NCBI GenBank assembly: GCA_041391225.1
Contig: JAWKOL010000019.1
Coordinates: 74,609-138,608 of the forward strand
Origin: RI-153 sp041391225
GTDB lineage: Bacteria; Chloroflexota; Anaerolineae; Caldilineales; Caldilineaceae
Direction of reading: 5' to 3'
DNA length: 64,000 nucleotides
The notes beneath the pieces were generated by a model that saw only the letters and a list, made by a program, of their open reading frames with translations, searched no databases and was not told the origin of the DNA. This document shows positions 63,293 to 64,000 of the stretch, in pieces. A program made the translations under genes and the position numbers. Each line of letters begins with the position of its first letter. The stretch's first letter is position 1.

Positions 63293-64000
63293 CTAGACAG
63301 GCCATTTGAGAATGACGACTTCTTCCCTCAATTCCATTTGTGTTGCCGTGGCATAGCGCGTTCTAAACAGGTCAATACGTTCGACCTCGTACCCAAGAGA
63401 CTCAGCGATCTCTGCAAGCAGTTCACCCGTACGGATCATAACTTGAAGATATGAAGCTTGATCGCCCACCACATATGCCAGCTTCGCGCCCGGGGCTAGG
63501 ACAGCTTTCAGATCGTGAAAATGGCGCGCCATTCCACCAAAATACAATTTGGTTACGCGGGCATATAACTTCTCAAAGCCTGATGTTTTACCCAATTCAA
63601 TTCGCCGATCTTCAATCGTTTTTGCCAGATCTTGGATCTTTTGGTTATCAGCGATCCATTTGTCATCATCATCGACGGTATACACACCGCGTGTGTTAGA
63701 TCGCAGGAGCCGTTTTTTGTGTATGCGCAACTGAGCCATGTCGGCAAAGAAGCCCAACACGACCGATTCTAACCTGGTTGTGCGGGTATAGTCTTTCTCG
63801 TTTGGATAAGGCGGTGAGGTGATGACAGCATCGACCGAACGTGGTTGAATGATCTGTTGCAGATTGCGCGCATCGGCAAAATGAACGACTGCATTGGGGA
63901 AAACATCACCTTGAACCGCAGTGAGGTCTCCGACCATTTTACGAATTTCGTGCAACCATAAGCTTACCACTGGAGCATCTGCTTTTACCTTTCCAACCCC
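63293..64000 (-). CDS. DNA methyltransferase, N4-cytosine/N6-adenine type (5' end beyond the window)
   Basis: The visible 235 residues include the catalytic motif IV in VDAVITSPPYPNEKDYTRTT (TSPPY), a pattern of N4-cytosine or N6-adenine methyltransferases. Further on are LYFGGMARHFHDLKAVLAPG and KLAYVVGDQASYLQVMIRTG. The AdoMet-binding FxGxG motif is not in the visible part and would have to lie in the missing N-terminus. The frame stays open to base 64000. It is the upstream partner of the putative restriction enzyme. Lower G+C than most of the window supports horizontal origin. Confidence 0.8.
   Translation of the reverse strand, partial: GVGKVKADAPVVSLWLHEIRKMVGDLTAVQGDVFPNAVVHFADARNLQQIIQPRSVDAVITSPPYPNEKDYTRTTRLESVVLGFFADMAQLRIHKKRLLRSNTRGVYTVDDDDKWIADNQKIQDLAKTIEDRRIELGKTSGFEKLYARVTKLYFGGMARHFHDLKAVLAPGAKLAYVVGDQASYLQVMIRTGELLAEIAESLGYEVERIDLFRTRYATATQMELREEVVILKWPV

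Overview
This is a high-GC bacterial window that is gene-dense, with genes on both strands. Most of it looks like a member of the Chloroflexota, perhaps Caldilineae/Anaerolineae-like. The support for that is indirect: lipoproteins with an Ala/Pro/Glu-rich linker after an LAAC or LSAC lipobox, a complete Liv-type importer, many Gfo/Idh/MocA dehydrogenases, and peptide-type ABC importers without their own ATPases. No rRNA or tRNA gene and no CRISPR array was recognised. Many genes carry small indels that leave the protein readable in another frame (about 30, densest at 38-46.6 kb). This looks more like an error-prone assembly than mass gene decay, so frameshifted genes are annotated over their full span.

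Layout. 0-12.2 kb (minus strand): a secreted fibronectin-III-like repeat protein (cut by the left edge), the DNA-end nuclease sbcC/sbcD with a small membrane protein, an acetyltransferase, the chaperone group dnaJ-hrcA-grpE, a 63-residue membrane protein and coaE. 12.4-18.5 kb (plus): a Liv-type amino-acid ABC importer, livK-livH-livM-livG-livF, with a consensus promoter and an intrinsic terminator after livK. 18.6-44.3 kb (minus): a long one-directional catabolic cluster with two peptide-type ABC importers (lipoprotein plus two permeases each), four Gfo/Idh/MocA dehydrogenases, two zinc alcohol dehydrogenases, a fumarylacetoacetase-type hydrolase, a threonine-synthase-like enzyme, a short-chain dehydrogenase, a PIG-L deacetylase, a sialidase-like protein, a class-IV aminotransferase, an aspartoacylase-like protein, two DapA/NanA-type aldolases and a class-III aminotransferase. 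An IclR regulator (44.7 kb) is divergent from it. 45.6-52.5 kb: a fifth dehydrogenase, a YiaK-type dehydrogenase, an amidohydrolase, a second SDR, an aldo/keto reductase and a second class-III aminotransferase. 52.6-53.9 kb: a lone response regulator and recO. 54-61 kb: an enolase-superfamily dehydratase, a hexose-phosphate mutarotase, a sugar ABC importer (two permeases, lipoprotein), an IS66 remnant and a truncated second lipoprotein. 61.2-64 kb: a Dabb protein, a metallophosphoesterase, and a probable type II restriction-modification pair cut by the right edge.

How the genes work together (inference): the middle 40 kb reads as an uptake and oxidation island for sugar acids, amino sugars or glycosides. 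Importers bring in oligomers; sialidase, deacetylase and amidohydrolase trim them; the NAD-dependent dehydrogenases, enolase dehydratase and DapA/NanA aldolases take the sugars to keto-acids.

The most unusual signal is between the genes. Many spacers are filled by arrays of 7-base (sometimes 8-10-base) units in several unrelated families: GCGTAAT, GGGGAYT, GATTGGT, CGATTGA, GACGACG, CAACACG, a GCGGATTNN nonamer and a CACGAAG-type unit. Most are arranged as two inverted arms, and an arm repeatedly starts inside or directly after the stop codon of a gene. They resemble the heptamer STRR repeats of filamentous cyanobacteria but are arranged as 3'-end hairpins. I regard this as the best candidate for an undescribed system here.
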